From Ctena decussata (taxonomy: Eukaryota > Mollusca > Bivalvia > Lucinida > Lucinidae): a DNA stretch of 64,000 bases. The stretch spans positions 89,972,638 to 90,036,637 of the forward strand of contig OZ022503.1 in NCBI GenBank assembly GCA_963989385.1, in the 5' to 3' direction. How positions within the stretch are numbered: position 1 is the first letter of the stretch; each line of letters opens with the position of its first letter. A program made the position numbers and the translations under genes. The notes below the pieces were generated by a model that had not been told where the DNA came from, ran no database searches, and saw nothing but the letters and a program-made list of their open reading frames with translations. This document shows positions 23,557 through 35,340 of the stretch, in pieces.

Positions 23557-24777
23557 TATGTATTTCAAGTATATTGGTACAAGATTTCAGCCTTGTAAAA
23601 CTAAACTGGTAGAGTTACCACCAAACGCCAGAAATTTTGACCACTTTCTGGAGTTTTATGGTAACTCCAGTTCGTGTACTTCATAGCAAACATTTTGCAC
23701 AAATATATATATTGCATATGTACATATATTAGTTGAATACCCTAATGTACTTCAGTATTGGGACACCTAAAATAATAAAATTTCCATTTATCCCAAATGG
23801 AAAATTCATTATTTTTGGGTGTCCCAAAATATATGCACATTACGATACTTATCATTAGATTTTGGCTATCTATTTGTAAAAGGTCAAAGTTTTAATTTCA
23901 AGGTGAGAATGGAATTTCCCATTTACCAGATGTGTTAACAGTCTCTGTGATCATGTAGATAGACCAGTTACCACCTCTCATAAAACAGACTGTTCTGTAA
24001 ATAGTTAAGAGATGTCTTAATCCTATTGCACTCAGAATGGCCGAGTTTTGGCCGTTCTGAGTGCAATAGGTTTAACTGTGCGGGAGTCTAGACTTAAATA
24101 GATTTAGTCTTTAAAACAGAGATCTTGGGCTTATTTCAGGTTTAAGTTAAGAGCCCTGCACAAGTCTTGTGTTTATTGTTATAAGACAGAGTTTTTCCCT
24201 TCCAAAACATTCTCAAAGATCTACATGTATATCCATCTTGCAGACATAGATGGATCTAGATCTTTGAGGTTTTGTTTGGAAACAAATTAACCCACCCATT
24301 TTAGGACTGAATTACACAAGGTTGATTTGCATTTGATTGAAATATTCCGAGCCATCTTGTAGATGGAACTTGATCTATGAGATTGTTTTGGAAGCAAAAG
24401 AACCCATTTAGGGGCTGATTTACAGTAAATTTTACACAAGACTGATTTACATATTTGCAGTAATTTACTTAGAGGGGTTAACTCCCAACCCAATAAATAA
24501 TATGAATGCTGATGGGATTGGAAGAGCAAAGAACCAGTGTATGTTTTACAAAACATTTAATTTCTCAAAAGTTTAAAAAAATTGAACAGTACAAAAATCT
24601 GACCAAAATATAAACATTCTCCACTGAAATATTCTAAGTACATGTACGCAGCTAAGTACAGTCACCGACACTGTCACTCCAAATTGTCAAATAAGTTACT
24701 ATTCCATATCTTCAAGGAAGCCAGAAGGTTAGCTTTTCTCCATAGAGTTCTGACTATTGGAAAATTTCCATATACTG
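23557..24777. other. Intergenic, rich in small palindromes
   Basis: Holds MITE copy 23738-23851 (GGGACACCTAAA family) and a 21-bp-arm hairpin at 24022-24070 (CCTATTGCACTCAGAA...TTCTGAGTGCAATAGG). It also holds GATCTAGATC-type inverted repeats at 24185-24290 and 24340-24415. No gene. Confidence 0.55.
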
Positions 24778-24880
24778 GGACAGACCGGACTGAGCAAACA
24801 GTGCAGACCAAGATCAGACTGCTCCTCCTTAAGGAGCAGTCTGATCAGGGCCTACACTGTTTGCCATTTCAGCCACACCT
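24778..24880. mobile_element. Small palindromic MITE (GCAAACAGTGCAGACC family), copy 1
   Basis: GAGCAAACAGTGCAGACC and its inverse around GATCAGACTGCTCC...GGAGCAGTCTGATC. Related copies at 41260-41345 and 43650-43745, with partial ones at 39503-39552 and 44222-44262. The coding frames overlapping here are artefacts. Confidence 0.7.
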
Positions 24881-24969
24881 TTTGGATGTATTTCTGCATT
24901 GTAAAATCAAACTGTTCCGTTTTAGGGCAATCTGAGAATTTTTTAAGAGTCCCAATTTTAAATTTGCTA

Positions 24970-25165
24970 ACCATGGTATCACACCTGGTTAGCTGTTTTC
25001 AAGGATGTTTTGAAACAAAAAAGAGCTGTTACGAAGCAAAAAGAGTCAAAGGTTACCAAACAACCTGGCTATTAGGTTGTTCAGTAACTATGACTCGTTA
25101 TTGATTAGTAACAGCTCTTTTTCATTTCGCAGCCCTTGTATATACATAGTTAATCAGGGGTGGTT
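24970..25165. mobile_element. Palindromic element with GAGCTGTTACGAA arms, copy 1
   Basis: Inverted repeat built from AAAGAGCTGTTACGAA, AAGAGTCAAAGGTTACCAAA and ACAACCTGGCTATTAGGTTGT at the centre, mirrored by TTAGTAACAGCTCTTTTT. A longer copy is at 44985-45295. Confidence 0.65.
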
Positions 25166-25980
25166 ATAAGAGGCTACTTTTAAATGGAAGAAGTTCTCTC
25201 TGGTAAGACTAGCCTTTGAGTTATAGAAGTTTTCTCTCTCTTTTTGACTGTGGGAAATAGATCTTAGTAGAAATCAGAGATAATAAGAATGTTCCTGTCA
25301 AAACTCAGACAGCAGAGTACCAAATTATTTAATAGGAATAGCTTACAGTAAGCTACATTCTTTGACTTTATTTGATATCTTTTTTTACATATTTCTTACA
25401 AATTTTTGAAGTGACTACGGTTATGTTTTTGTTGAGAAATTAAAAAAAATACCAAACTATCCTCAAACCCCACTTTATCTAGATCTCCGAATTAATTACA
25501 GTGACTAGCTGTCTAGGGTTATAACCGTAAGACATTCATAACATTCATTTTCATTCAGTCACATATTTCATGACACACAAAGATACACAAGCAATGAGAC
25601 ATGTTGAAGAATGGGGACTTTGTCAGTTTTCAGTTTACAATGAGCTACAAAGGCCAAAAAGGCATCAGATCAAACCATAATCATGATAAAGACAATGGCT
25701 TATCAGTGAAATAAAAATAATTGACTAGGTGATAACATTTTGATTTCTCTACAAACTAATACTGCACCATACTTATTCGGCTATGAAACAGGCTTTTCAC
25801 CTATCCAGAATGACCCCATATATCTAAACTAGTCTATGACTCCAAATATCTAAATTAGTCTAAGGAAATCATGTTTCTGAGATGAGTTTTCCCTGACAAA
25901 ACAATCCCCAAAATCTAGATCCAGCTTATAACCAGATCTGGAGTGTTGGGATTATTTTGTCTGATAATTAAAAACATATG
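25166..25980. other. No gene recognised
   Basis: AT-rich DNA. A small inverted repeat around TCTAGATCCAGCTTATAACC...AGATCTGG lies at 25890-25950. Nothing else seen. Confidence 0.4.
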
Positions 25981-26214
25981 AGCCACGACAAGAGAAATCC
26001 AACGAAGTGGTTGTACGCCCAGCGCAGACTCAGATCAGCCTGGGCATCCGTCCAGTCTGCTCAGACTCTTCGCTAAGCACTTAAAGGCTAGCTAAGGGTT
26101 TAAGCTACCTCCATGTGGACAGCGAAGACCCTGATCAGACTGGGCAGATGCCCAAGCTGATCCGAGTCTGCACTGGGCGCACGACCACATTGTTGGTTTT
26201 CACGTGTCGTGGCT
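25981..26214. mobile_element. Palindromic MITE family A, copy 3
   Basis: Near-complete inverted repeat, AGCCACGACAAGAG to CACGTGTCGTGGCT, flanked by CATATG at 25975-25980 and again at 26215-26220. Because CATATG is itself palindromic, a 2-bp TA duplication with TG...CA ends is equally possible. Confidence 0.85.
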
Positions 26215-27600
26215 CATATGGTATTTACACTAAATATTTGCACAGCAATGCAAGAGCAAACAGGTGTAGACCCTAACCAGACATGCAGCTGTCTGTCTTG
26301 AGTCTGCAACTGTTTGCCAGAAGTTTCATTACACATCCTTGAAGAGAAATAATGGCCTTGTCCAAATGTAGAGTTACTATACTTGTTCTTCTATAAGGCG
26401 GGCTATATCCCCATCAAGATCAACCCAAAACTTAAACTCCACTTTAAGACATGTTATATCTCTCCAGAACAACCCAAAATCTAGATCCGTCTCAGACAGA
26501 TCTACATTTCTGTGACTGTTCTGAAGTGAGAAATAATTGTAGCAAATCAAACAAGATATGCCTGATCACTTTTGTACATGGTAAACACTTCCTATAGCTG
26601 AATAACAATGGCTTTTGAAGAAATAGTTGACATGTTCAAATACACAGGATAACTATGACAACGGGTGAGAGACAAAGTCCAAATACTGTGTCGGTAGTAG
26701 CAAAACAGCGGTCATCTCCAGAGCTCCTACATAGATTTTTGAGATGAAAAGTTTATGGTCTGGGTACACCTTTATGTTTTACCACAGTTTTCAGAAACAG
26801 AAACAATTTCTGTGATCTCCTGTTTGTCTCCCTGAGGAGTCTTTTCTTCCAAGTTTGAGTGAATTCTTTGAGAATTGACTGCTATTGAGAAGGGAGGCAA
26901 AGATGAAAATGGCGGAGTCTCTGCAAAATCTATTCACTGTCAAACCTTGTGATGTAATTGCCTATACAGTGTATAAATCTGGCTTAGAACCGTTCATGTA
27001 AATTATGATTAATAATAGGTTTTCTCAGCATGTCAAAATAGAACTAGGAGATGACAGCAAAGATTTGTCTGATGTGGAGATAGAGTTGGTTTTGATAACT
27101 CCAAGATGATACATGGTAAATATGCTTTAGTCCTGCACAGGAACCTCCTCAGTAAGGCAGTTCTAATAATGACTGACCAAAAATGCTCTTAAGAAAAAAA
27201 ATGAAATTAAAATCATCCAAGAAAATTACAATCAAAGCCGGTGGGTCAACCTGGGAGTGTGCTACACAAGGGACATGAGGGCTAATAAATGCAAATTACT
27301 TGTGAATATTGCACAACTGATCAATCTGGCAGTTTGAGAATCAGTTTCATATTTTTTTACTGCTACACTAGCTCAGAACACAGAATTTTCATAGGGTTGA
27401 TAAGTAAAACAACTAAGCAAGTAAGCAGGGGCTCATATTTGCCCTGCCAGTGCCACTGCCTACACATTGGAGGAAACAAAATGGTTTAACTGGTACCTTT
27501 GACCTAAAATGACAGACAGACAAGTAGATAGACAAGAGAATGATGTTAATGACAAAACTTATTTATCCGGACATACTTTGTATTCAGAGATATAACAGAC
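26215..27600. other. No gene recognised
   Basis: AT-rich intergenic DNA. A GATCTAGAT-type inverted repeat lies near 26450-26530. No coding or RNA evidence. Confidence 0.4.
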
Positions 27601-27935
27601 GAGACACAACAAAACCAACAAAGTGGTATGTGTGCCCAGCAAAGACTCTGATCAGCCTGGGCATCCACCCAGTCCAGGCAGAGTCTCTGCTGTCAGCATG
27701 GAGGTAGCTTAATTAGACCCTTAGCTACATTTTAAGTACACAGCAAAGCCTCTGATCAGGTCCCAAAGTTATAAAACTTGAGTACATTCTCAAACTCAAA
27801 ATAAAGCACACTGATTGGCTGCTTCCGAGCACATGCTCGGAAGCAGCCAATCAGTGTGCTTTATTTTGAGTTTGAGATTATTGTCAAGCTTCATAACCTC
27901 AAACCCTGATTTGGTGGATGCCCAGGCTGCTAGCA
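27601..27935. mobile_element. Palindromic MITE family A, copy 4, interrupted
   Basis: The left arm runs 27601-27758 (ACACAACAAAACCAACAAAG... to CTCTGATCA), is broken by a second palindrome (27760-27909), and resumes with TGGTGGATGCCCAGGCTG. The right arm is then truncated. This fixes the order of insertion: family A first, hairpin second. Confidence 0.75.
27760..27909. mobile_element. Nested hairpin element with a perfect 43-bp stem
   Basis: Arms 27788-27830 and 27835-27877 are exact inverse complements over 43 bases, with a 4-base ACAT loop. They begin TCTCAAACTCAAAATAAAGC. The outer, less perfect arms read GTTATAAAACTTGAG / CAAGCTTCATAACC. A decayed relative lies at 38372-38660 in a cadherin intron. 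Confidence 0.85.
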
Positions 27936-28009
27936 CATACTGTAAGATACTTTCCAATGTAGTGACAATTACATAGTGACTATCTGTTAAGCTAAATATC
28001 TGAAGCCAG

Positions 28010-28534
28010 AGTTCCAGATAAAACAGGTTTTGAGGATAATTCTGGGATAATTTTTCTTATTTCTTATTGAAAACGTATATTATTACCCGTTACCCCTAAT
28101 TAGAGCTGTCTCGGTGAGATGGTTCTGTGAGGGGTCAACATGTTTTTTTATAAGACGTCGCATCTGAGAGTGTAATAAAGCCATGCATTAAAAACGATAA
28201 TCCACTAGTGGATTAAATATGCAAATTATGTTGTAACATTATGCGTTGACTCCCAGTCGTGTTTTCTAATGGCAAAAGCGTGACGTTTTAGTACAAACTT
28301 TGCTAATGAAATGCGACTTTAATGTCATATGATAAATAGAATCTTGCATTTGTGCTCCTGTATTACTGAATTTATTAAACTGGTTGTTGAAAACAATAAG
28401 ATGCTCGGCAGAGACTTGCATCTTATCTTTTTCCCCCAACTTGTTTAATAAATTCAATAATACATGAGCACTCATGTAAGATCCTCTATATGGAGAAATA
28501 TGGAAAATTATTCCTGTGACCCTTTATCTGGAGC
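28010..28534. mobile_element. Palindromic MITE family C, copy 1, split by family H
   Basis: The left part (28010-28150; GTTCCAGATAAAACAGG, GATAATTTTTCTTATTTC, GAGCTGTCTCGGTGAGATGG) and the right part (28491-28534; GAAAATTATTC...TTTATCTGGAGC) belong to the family seen intact at 45426-45614 and 47470-47665. Confidence 0.7.
28151..28490 (+). mobile_element. 350-bp hairpin element (family H), copy 2
   Basis: TAAGACGTCGCATCTGAGAG to GTAAGATCCTCTATA, inserted inside a family C MITE, with the same internal hairpin as copy 1. It is flanked by TA on both sides, which fits but does not prove a TA duplication. Confidence 0.78.
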
Positions 28535-29571
28535 ACTGTGAAACTATAAACAAGACAAAGTAGTAGAACAAAATGGGTTCTAAACAAGCCTAAAGCCCAA
28601 TAAATTATATATTGTTACATATTATCACACTCAATTTTGCACAACCAAGAACTACGAACATCACAGTGTGTAATGCAGATATAATTTAAATTTCCAACAC
28701 AACCAAAAATTCTGGCTCAGAGAAAACTATGGTATGGTCCCTCATTAGGGCCACCTCAGAGAGGTATAAATATCAGGCAGCCGTAATGAAGGAGCATAAC
28801 ACATTTTATGAACTATCCAGCATTATCAACTGACTCATTCATCTCTTCCCTAAGCCTTCAATGATAAACCATTGAAACTAGGGTCAAGTCTGGTATAGTG
28901 GGACAGCAGGTAAATTCGGACAGTGACATTGTTTACTTTAATATGTCAGTTGTTTTGAATTAAAACAAATATAAGTGGGCATACTGAAAATCCTGATGAG
29001 ATGCCTCACCATGAGCCATCTCATCTGGATTTTTACTGTTTGCAATGGTATGTCGAAATTTACCCACTGTCCAAAGTTACCCGACTCGACCCTACAAATG
29101 CTATAAATAAATTTGATCTAGGTGGGCTACAAAGATTGTCAACTTAGTTATATACAGGTGTGAACCATACAGTTTTACTTAAGTACAAAGTCAATGTCAA
29201 CACATTGACTACCATATGCTACGTTTAGCCTATGAACAAAACTACAAGCACTTAATAACATATAAACTTGACAAACAAAAGAACGATTTTAACATATAAA
29301 CTCGACAAACAAAAGAACCTTTTATACACGGCAAGATCTAGTAAATATGAGACAGCGATTTATCAAATGTTAATGTGTATGTTTTTAAACACAAACAAAA
29401 CATTTCTCCGAGGACATTCAAACAGCTGCAACCTAAAAAAGTCTCATTAAGTACGATACTTGAAATACTGTATGGTTATTTTTGAACATAAGAACAAAAT
29501 TCCCAAATTTGATGGAGCTCCATGTAAGAGAAGTAACTGATGATAATTCAGGATAATTTCTATTTAAAATG
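28535..29571. other. Intergenic with palindromes
   Basis: 28881-29095 repeats the two-layer palindrome of 23043-23256 (GGGACAGCAGGTAAATTCGGA and its inverse, inner CTGATGAGATGCCTC...). The half-arm AGTAACTGATGATAATTCAG at 29530-29550 is a family C remnant. No gene. Confidence 0.5.
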
Positions 29572-29800
29572 AGCTGCGACACAACAAAAACAACAAAGTG
29601 ACATTTGCAGCCAGCAAACTCAGTTCAGCATGGGTATCCCCCTAGTTTGATCAGTCTTTGCTTTGCTCAGTGGGTAGCCAAGGGTCAAAGGTAACTCGAT
29701 GCAGACAGGGAAGACTCTGATCAGACTGGGCAGTAGCCTAGGCTGATCTGAGTCTTCTCTGGGTGCATATGCATTTGTTTGGTTTTGTCATGTCGCAGCT
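29572..29800. mobile_element. Palindromic MITE family A, copy 5
   Basis: AGCTGCGACACAAC to GTCATGTCGCAGCT, about 229 bp, more decayed in the arms than other copies. Flanks AAAATG and CAAATT are only partly alike. Confidence 0.75.
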
Positions 29801-30926
29801 CAAATTTAAATTCAATGTTAATTCCTCATCAGAATGCCTGCATAACATAGTTCAATGATGGATCACAACATCTGTCTTAAGGGAAGGTAAAAATTACAAC
29901 TACCATCAAAATTACTCCCTCTTTAAGAGCCTTGTTAAGAGTTTAGTTCACAGGTATAAATCTTCAAGCATTTATTATTACACTTAGTAATCTTTAATAC
30001 AATCATCAATTTTGCAGGTATTTAATTTGACAGCGAAAATTACGAACTAACATGCATATTAAAGAACCTGTATGCTATCTGTGGATTTGTTTAGTTTATT
30101 CAAACACAGCCAAAAGCATAATTAAGTTTCAGACTAGAAATGAACATCAAGTAAATACACAAAAATTTGAAATGTGCGACTGATCCAGCAAAAAGCTTAC
30201 ATGATAAATAAAAATATAAATTAATGATAAATGCATTTTGAAATGTAATGAAATATACTGGCTTTTTCTATGATATGAAATAATTATCACTATCGACTGC
30301 ATTATATTCTGTAGTTTCATGAATTAAGGTACAACCGTATATTCTATGCCTTAATCTAAAGCATATCTTAATAGCCTAATCAATGTCAACCTGCTGTAAA
30401 TATGGTATTTATTTCGCTATACCCCCTCCAAACAACCCAAAATCATTTTTGGAGTTTTTTTTAGAGGGGATAAACAATTTTACAGCAGAATTAATGCAAC
30501 CATTGTACATATTTGCCGTCATTTAAAGAGGGAAAATACCACCTTTTAATATCAAAATAAATATGGTATGGCATCTGTGGTAGGCAAATGTGCATGCAAC
30601 AAAGACCAGGATCAGCCTCAGCCCTGTTCACATCACCAGTCTATGGATCCGGAGAAACATCAGTGTGAACAGTCTGCATAGTTATGGAGGCCGCTTTGAC
30701 TTGGCTGTTTGCAAATATGAAGCCGTCTTTTCATATGACACAGTTCATACCAGGTACATTCCCATTTTGTCAATGTACCTTGCAGCAAAGAAATTTTCAT
30801 GGGATAATATAATACCCAAGAAAAGTATGTACCATGAAACAATGATAACATGATTCCAGTATGAAGTGCATTTTAAGCTACAACAATCTTGCTATAATTC
30901 TGTGATTGTTATTCTATAGATAAATG
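29801..30926. other. No gene recognised
   Basis: Very AT-rich with no convincing reading frame. An inverted patch around 30600-30700 resembles a decayed MITE arm (GACCAGGATCAGCCT). Confidence 0.4.
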
Positions 30927-31164
30927 AGCCGCAACACAAGAATACCAACAATGTGGTTATGCGCCCAGCCCAGGCTCGGATCAGCCTGGGCATCATCCGC
31001 CCAGTTTTACTAGACTCTTCGCTATGTGCTCAAAGGGTAGCTAAGGGTCCAAGCTACCGCCATGTGGACAGCGAAGGCTCTGATCAGACTGGGCAGATGC
31101 CCAGGCTGACCTGAGTCTGCGCTGGGCGCACAACCATATTGTTGGGTTTTCTCATGTTGCGGCT
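30927..31164. mobile_element. Palindromic MITE family A, copy 6
   Basis: AGCCGCAACACAAG to CTCATGTTGCGGCT, about 238 bp with well preserved arms. Flanks TAAATG and CAAATG agree in five of six positions. Confidence 0.82.
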
Positions 31165-33627
31165 CAAATGATCCTAAATAGTGAGATAAAACTGCCTTAA
31201 AATGCAATGGTAGTGAACCAACTAAAGCAAAAATTATCTTTCTTACAACCATGAATGGGTTTATAGATACAAAGGAATAGGTGCTCTGAGCCATATTTTG
31301 AGCAAAATACTGTATAATTTTTGGTTGGGTAAGGCATCTTTTTAATATTTGGCCACAGAAATTTACCAATCCACCTGCACAAAACCAGTCTGAATAGCCC
31401 CTGTGAGGACCTAATTTTGCACTCCAAATAGAATGAATATAGATAGACAAACTAAACACAGTTAAAGCTAATATATTCAGATCCATGTCAACATGTAGAT
31501 GGTTCTTCACAAGCAGTGTATAAAAATCTTGTACACTAAATGCATGATCAGGTACAGTGAGAGCTTGGAAAAGCCAAAATTATAGGGCGACAACTGAACT
31601 CTTAGATTTTGCTATTTCTCCACTAAACAAGTAGAAGCATCTAACTGAAATAGCCTCGGGGAGGTGAATTTGATGAGATCCCAGATTGTGTTTTAAGGTG
31701 AAAAGGACCATTTTTAGGGGAAGCTACTTTGCCATTTACATCTGTGCCTCCATTCTAAATAGGGGTCAACTCTTAAAAGAGGCAAAATTCTTTTCTCTAA
31801 AAGCTGATCTAATTTTGGAAGGGCTGTGTCAGCCAGGAAAGCAAATAGTAACAAAAAGCTGTTTTCCTTAGTAATGGCGGAAAATTCTGCGGGTGTACAG
31901 ATACTCCTAAATAATATCCCTGCACTTGCCCCTGAATTCTGGCTAACCCAAAGCTGTAAGTGACTAGCATGTGCTTCTATATTAGACAAACCTTATAGTG
32001 AGTGAATCATATATGATGATTACAAGCAACATTCGATGCAACTTCTAAATAACATTCGATGCCACTGTACTAATGTATCATGTACAACATACTATTAAAA
32101 ATACCATTTACACTGAGCACATAATTTATACAACTTTAGATTATATATGTACTGTGAAGTTTTTAGACCTAAACCTTTTGTTTCACCACCACTTAAATCC
32201 TACTTGTTTCAAAAGGATGTTGCACACAGTTTTTGTTAGGGCATGTCTAAATCGTCTGAATCACAGACTTTGTGTTCACATGTAGACACCTGGTAAGGTC
32301 TCAATTTCATTCCCAATTGGAAATTAACCCTTAAAGCGCCAAAAATTAAAATTGTTGAATTGGCAAACAGTGTAAATCTAGATGAGGGGGCTCATAATGA
32401 TCCACCTCATCTGAATCTACACTGTTTGCCCTCTAGTGTTCCAATTCTCAATAGATATCGCTTGAATGAGACATTTTTTTTAATTCTGCAGACGTAAATT
32501 TTGTCGTCTGCTTTTTGGTGCTTTAAGGGTTAAAAATTTGACCTGTAAATTGATTACCAAAATAATATGTATGTGAAGTATGGTAGTACAAAAATTCAGC
32601 TCTATAAAAGCTGAACTGGTAGAGCTATCACAAAACACCTGAAAGTGGCCAAACTGAAATTTCAGTTTGGCCGCTTTCAGGGATTTTGTGATTACTCCAC
32701 CAGTTATATATATGGACTAAAGCACTGTTTCACCATCAGCTAAGGTTTAAAGACTTCCACAATTCATATATAGTGAAATCACAACCATTATTTTATATAT
32801 TTGCATTAAAACATGGAAACAGAAGTATCCCGGAAGGCACATAACGTGGAAATGACGTCGATGCAACGTCATCATGTCGCATTGACATCAATATGTCATT
32901 TCGATGATGTGTGCCCGCTGAGATATGTCTATTGAAAAATACTTTTTCACAGTATGCGATGAATGGTAGTAAAGGGTCATGCTAAATCTGATTCTAAATT
33001 ATTAACATTTTTTAACTATTTTGATTTACTACAATCCAAAAGCCCTATGTTACAGTTGAATTTTAAGCATGTCACAACATTGTTTTTATAAATTATGATT
33101 CAATGGTCTTTGGGTAGCAACATTATTTCAGGCTAATTCAATCAAAAGTTTCTTCCAAGAACTCTATAGAGATCTGTTAAACGAATTCCATGGTTTTTTC
33201 TTCGAAGAAATTCCATAATTTCTCTTCCAAATCCTTAAGAAACTGCAGTATAAGCTCTGAACATCAACAAAATACAAAAAGTGTTGTTGAAAAAGGCAGT
33301 AGGCTTACAGCAGTTAGTCCCTGAAACTACTTGGTCATCAGAACACATATAAAACATATAAAAAATCAACAATTTTGATTCATAGACTAGACCAAACACA
33401 CCAGAAGGAATTCCAGTTCTCGAAATGCCGTTTCTCTTAGTTCTATATTCTTGCCACCACAATTCACAGATTCTATTCCGCAGTCCCTTCCTGTTGCAAC
33501 TATTTTACTAATATGTTCCAAAATTTATGAACACAACATTACAGCTCAACTTTACTGTAGAACACCCAGGCATATTTCAGGTAAACATGAACACTCTCCG
33601 AGGAAGTAATTCTGTCACTTTCATTTG
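31165..33627. other. Intergenic; small inverted repeats only
   Basis: Holds a hairpin at 32363-32431 (GCAAACAGTGTAAATC...GAATCTACACTGTTTGC) within a larger inverted frame whose ends share CCTTAAAGCGCC/GGTGCTTTAAGG. A second hairpin is at 32650-32680 (GGCCAAACTGAAATTTCAGT). A GACGTC-rich patch lies at 32830-32930. No gene supported. Confidence 0.5.
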
Positions 33628-33860
33628 AGCCGCAACAAGAGAAAACCAACATGGTGGTTGTGCCACCAGCGCAGACTCAGATCAGCCTGCGCATCCGCCC
33701 AGTCTGATCAGAGTCTTCGCTGCCCGCATGTAGGTAGCTTAGACCCTAAATTACCCTTAACCCCTTAGAGAAGAGTTTGATCGGACTGGGTGGATGCCTA
33801 GGCTGATACGAGTTTGCGCTGGGGGCACAACCACTTTGTTGGTTTTCTCGTGTCGCGGCT
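33628..33860. mobile_element. Palindromic MITE family A, copy 7
   Basis: AGCCGCAACAAGAG to CTCGTGTCGCGGCT, 233 bp. Flanks CATTTG and CATACG share four of six bases. Confidence 0.82.
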
Positions 33861-35080
33861 CATACGCTTCCCTTCTCTATGGAGATCAAGCCTGAGAGGA
33901 AAGAATTTGCTCCAAGAATCAAATTCTTTCCTTTAAGAGCAGACTCCATTTTAAGATAACTTCTATGTCAAGGTAAGCAATCAAGAAGTCACAAGAGATG
34001 CTGTCCTATGCACAAATGGAAGAAAGACATGGCGGTGTACCATTTCACCTTTTAAATGCTTTTGGCAATACTGTGGTACTGGTTTATCCAGTAAACATTC
34101 GATCACATATACTACCTGAACATATAAAATTAGCTGAGGTGAGACAACTCAAATGAGAAATCTCATACATATATGATCATGCAACTCACATTAGCTTTAG
34201 TAACTTCATAATCCTACATTCTCTGGACAAAACAACTGCCCTAACTTCTTTATGAAACGATATAAAATATGACATGTACACCTTACATATAATTTGAATC
34301 TCTCAATTTTGTGTAAAAATAATCTCAGTAATATGGAATGCTTATTATTATGTCGGTCTTTGTGATTTGAGCCATTACATGCATAAAAGACCCTAGGCAC
34401 CTGTGTGGTCATCAAACTCTAAAACCAGCCTCCAAAAGAACGTATGTGTAGTCTAGGCCTAGCTGTTCAAAACTTACAATGTAGTTAGTTAATGAGATGC
34501 TATATTTTTCAAATGGATTGTATGCTAAAACTCTGCCAATTACTTAGCTGAAAAAAATTATAAAGCCACTCACATTTTTTCAGCAAAAATATTTGCACAC
34601 AGGATTTTATGTGCACTATAAGACTAAAAGAATCTTTGACTAACAACTTCTTTAAGCCAACTTTGTTTCTAACAGTTGGGCCAGGTCTCAGCATTTGCTG
34701 ATACACCTAAAATACATATTCTTTAATAAAAAGGCCAACAACCAGGGCTTTGAACAGCCAGGATGACCTGTGTCTTATTTGTTCCCATCTAAGGCCCTTT
34801 TATGCATGTTGCAGCTCATTAAGGTGACTGGACACACTTCCAAGGGAGAGCATTTCACCCTGAAAGTATTTGCTTTATTCTGATACAGAGTACTCTTATA
34901 GGAAAGAATTTTCTCCCTGTGGGAGTAAATTGTATCTGTTAAAAGCCATCTCCATTTGACTGGACAAGCCAATACTTTTCTGTCAGTATGGTCTCTTTTG
35001 AAATGGGAGGCAAAATCTTTCCACTTAAAGAGTGATCTCCCTTGAAGGTGAATTCAGTCTCCTTAACTAGACACTATTCC
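33861..35080. other. 3' flank of the cadherin gene
   Basis: Probably includes the 3' UTR near 34874-35080. A partial TGTTCAAAACT...GTTAGTTAATG motif at 34465-34500 is a fragment of family D. An inverted pair of CTCTCCAAG/GAAAGAATT-type blocks occurs at 33880-33960. No other gene. Confidence 0.4.
34874..34879 (-). terminator. Candidate polyadenylation signal for the cadherin gene
   Basis: AATAAA on the minus strand, about 200 bases after the TGA at 35081. It is the first canonical hexamer I see downstream. Classical cadherin transcripts often have longer 3' UTRs, so a later site is possible. Confidence 0.35.
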
Positions 35081-35340
35081 TCATAAATCTTCTTCTTCCT
35101 CATCCCCACCATACATGTTCGCTAATTTGGAAAACTTTGGTCCCCAGTCATTTAGGTAATCATAGTCTTGTTCTTCTTGACTAGATGATGTATTTAATGA
35201 ACTTAATGAACCAGCGTCACTATTACCGCCCTCGTTAATGAATTCTCGGACACTGTCGTGAGGTGGAGCATTCGGATCATTATCAGCATCGTTCAGCCGC
35301 TCTTTGATGAACCTGCCAACATCTGGTTTGTCCCCAGCAC
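35081..35340 (-). CDS. CadN: CadN exon p: beta-catenin binding tail and stop
   Basis: Terminal coding exon. It reads [20 protein letters not shown], then [28 protein letters not shown], and the near-universal cadherin end [20 protein letters not shown] followed by an acidic tail GDEEEEDL and TGA (stop at 35083-35081). The Ser-rich SLSSL patch is where classical cadherins are phosphorylated to strengthen beta-catenin binding (family knowledge). The acceptor is TTTTCTAG/GTGCTG. Confidence 0.96.

Noticed and set aside
24642..25104. Overlapping 97- and 115-codon frames
   Set aside because: Both run through palindromic MITE arms.
31022..31510. 162-codon minus-strand frame
   Set aside because: Its C-terminal third lies in family A MITE; the rest has no protein-like features.
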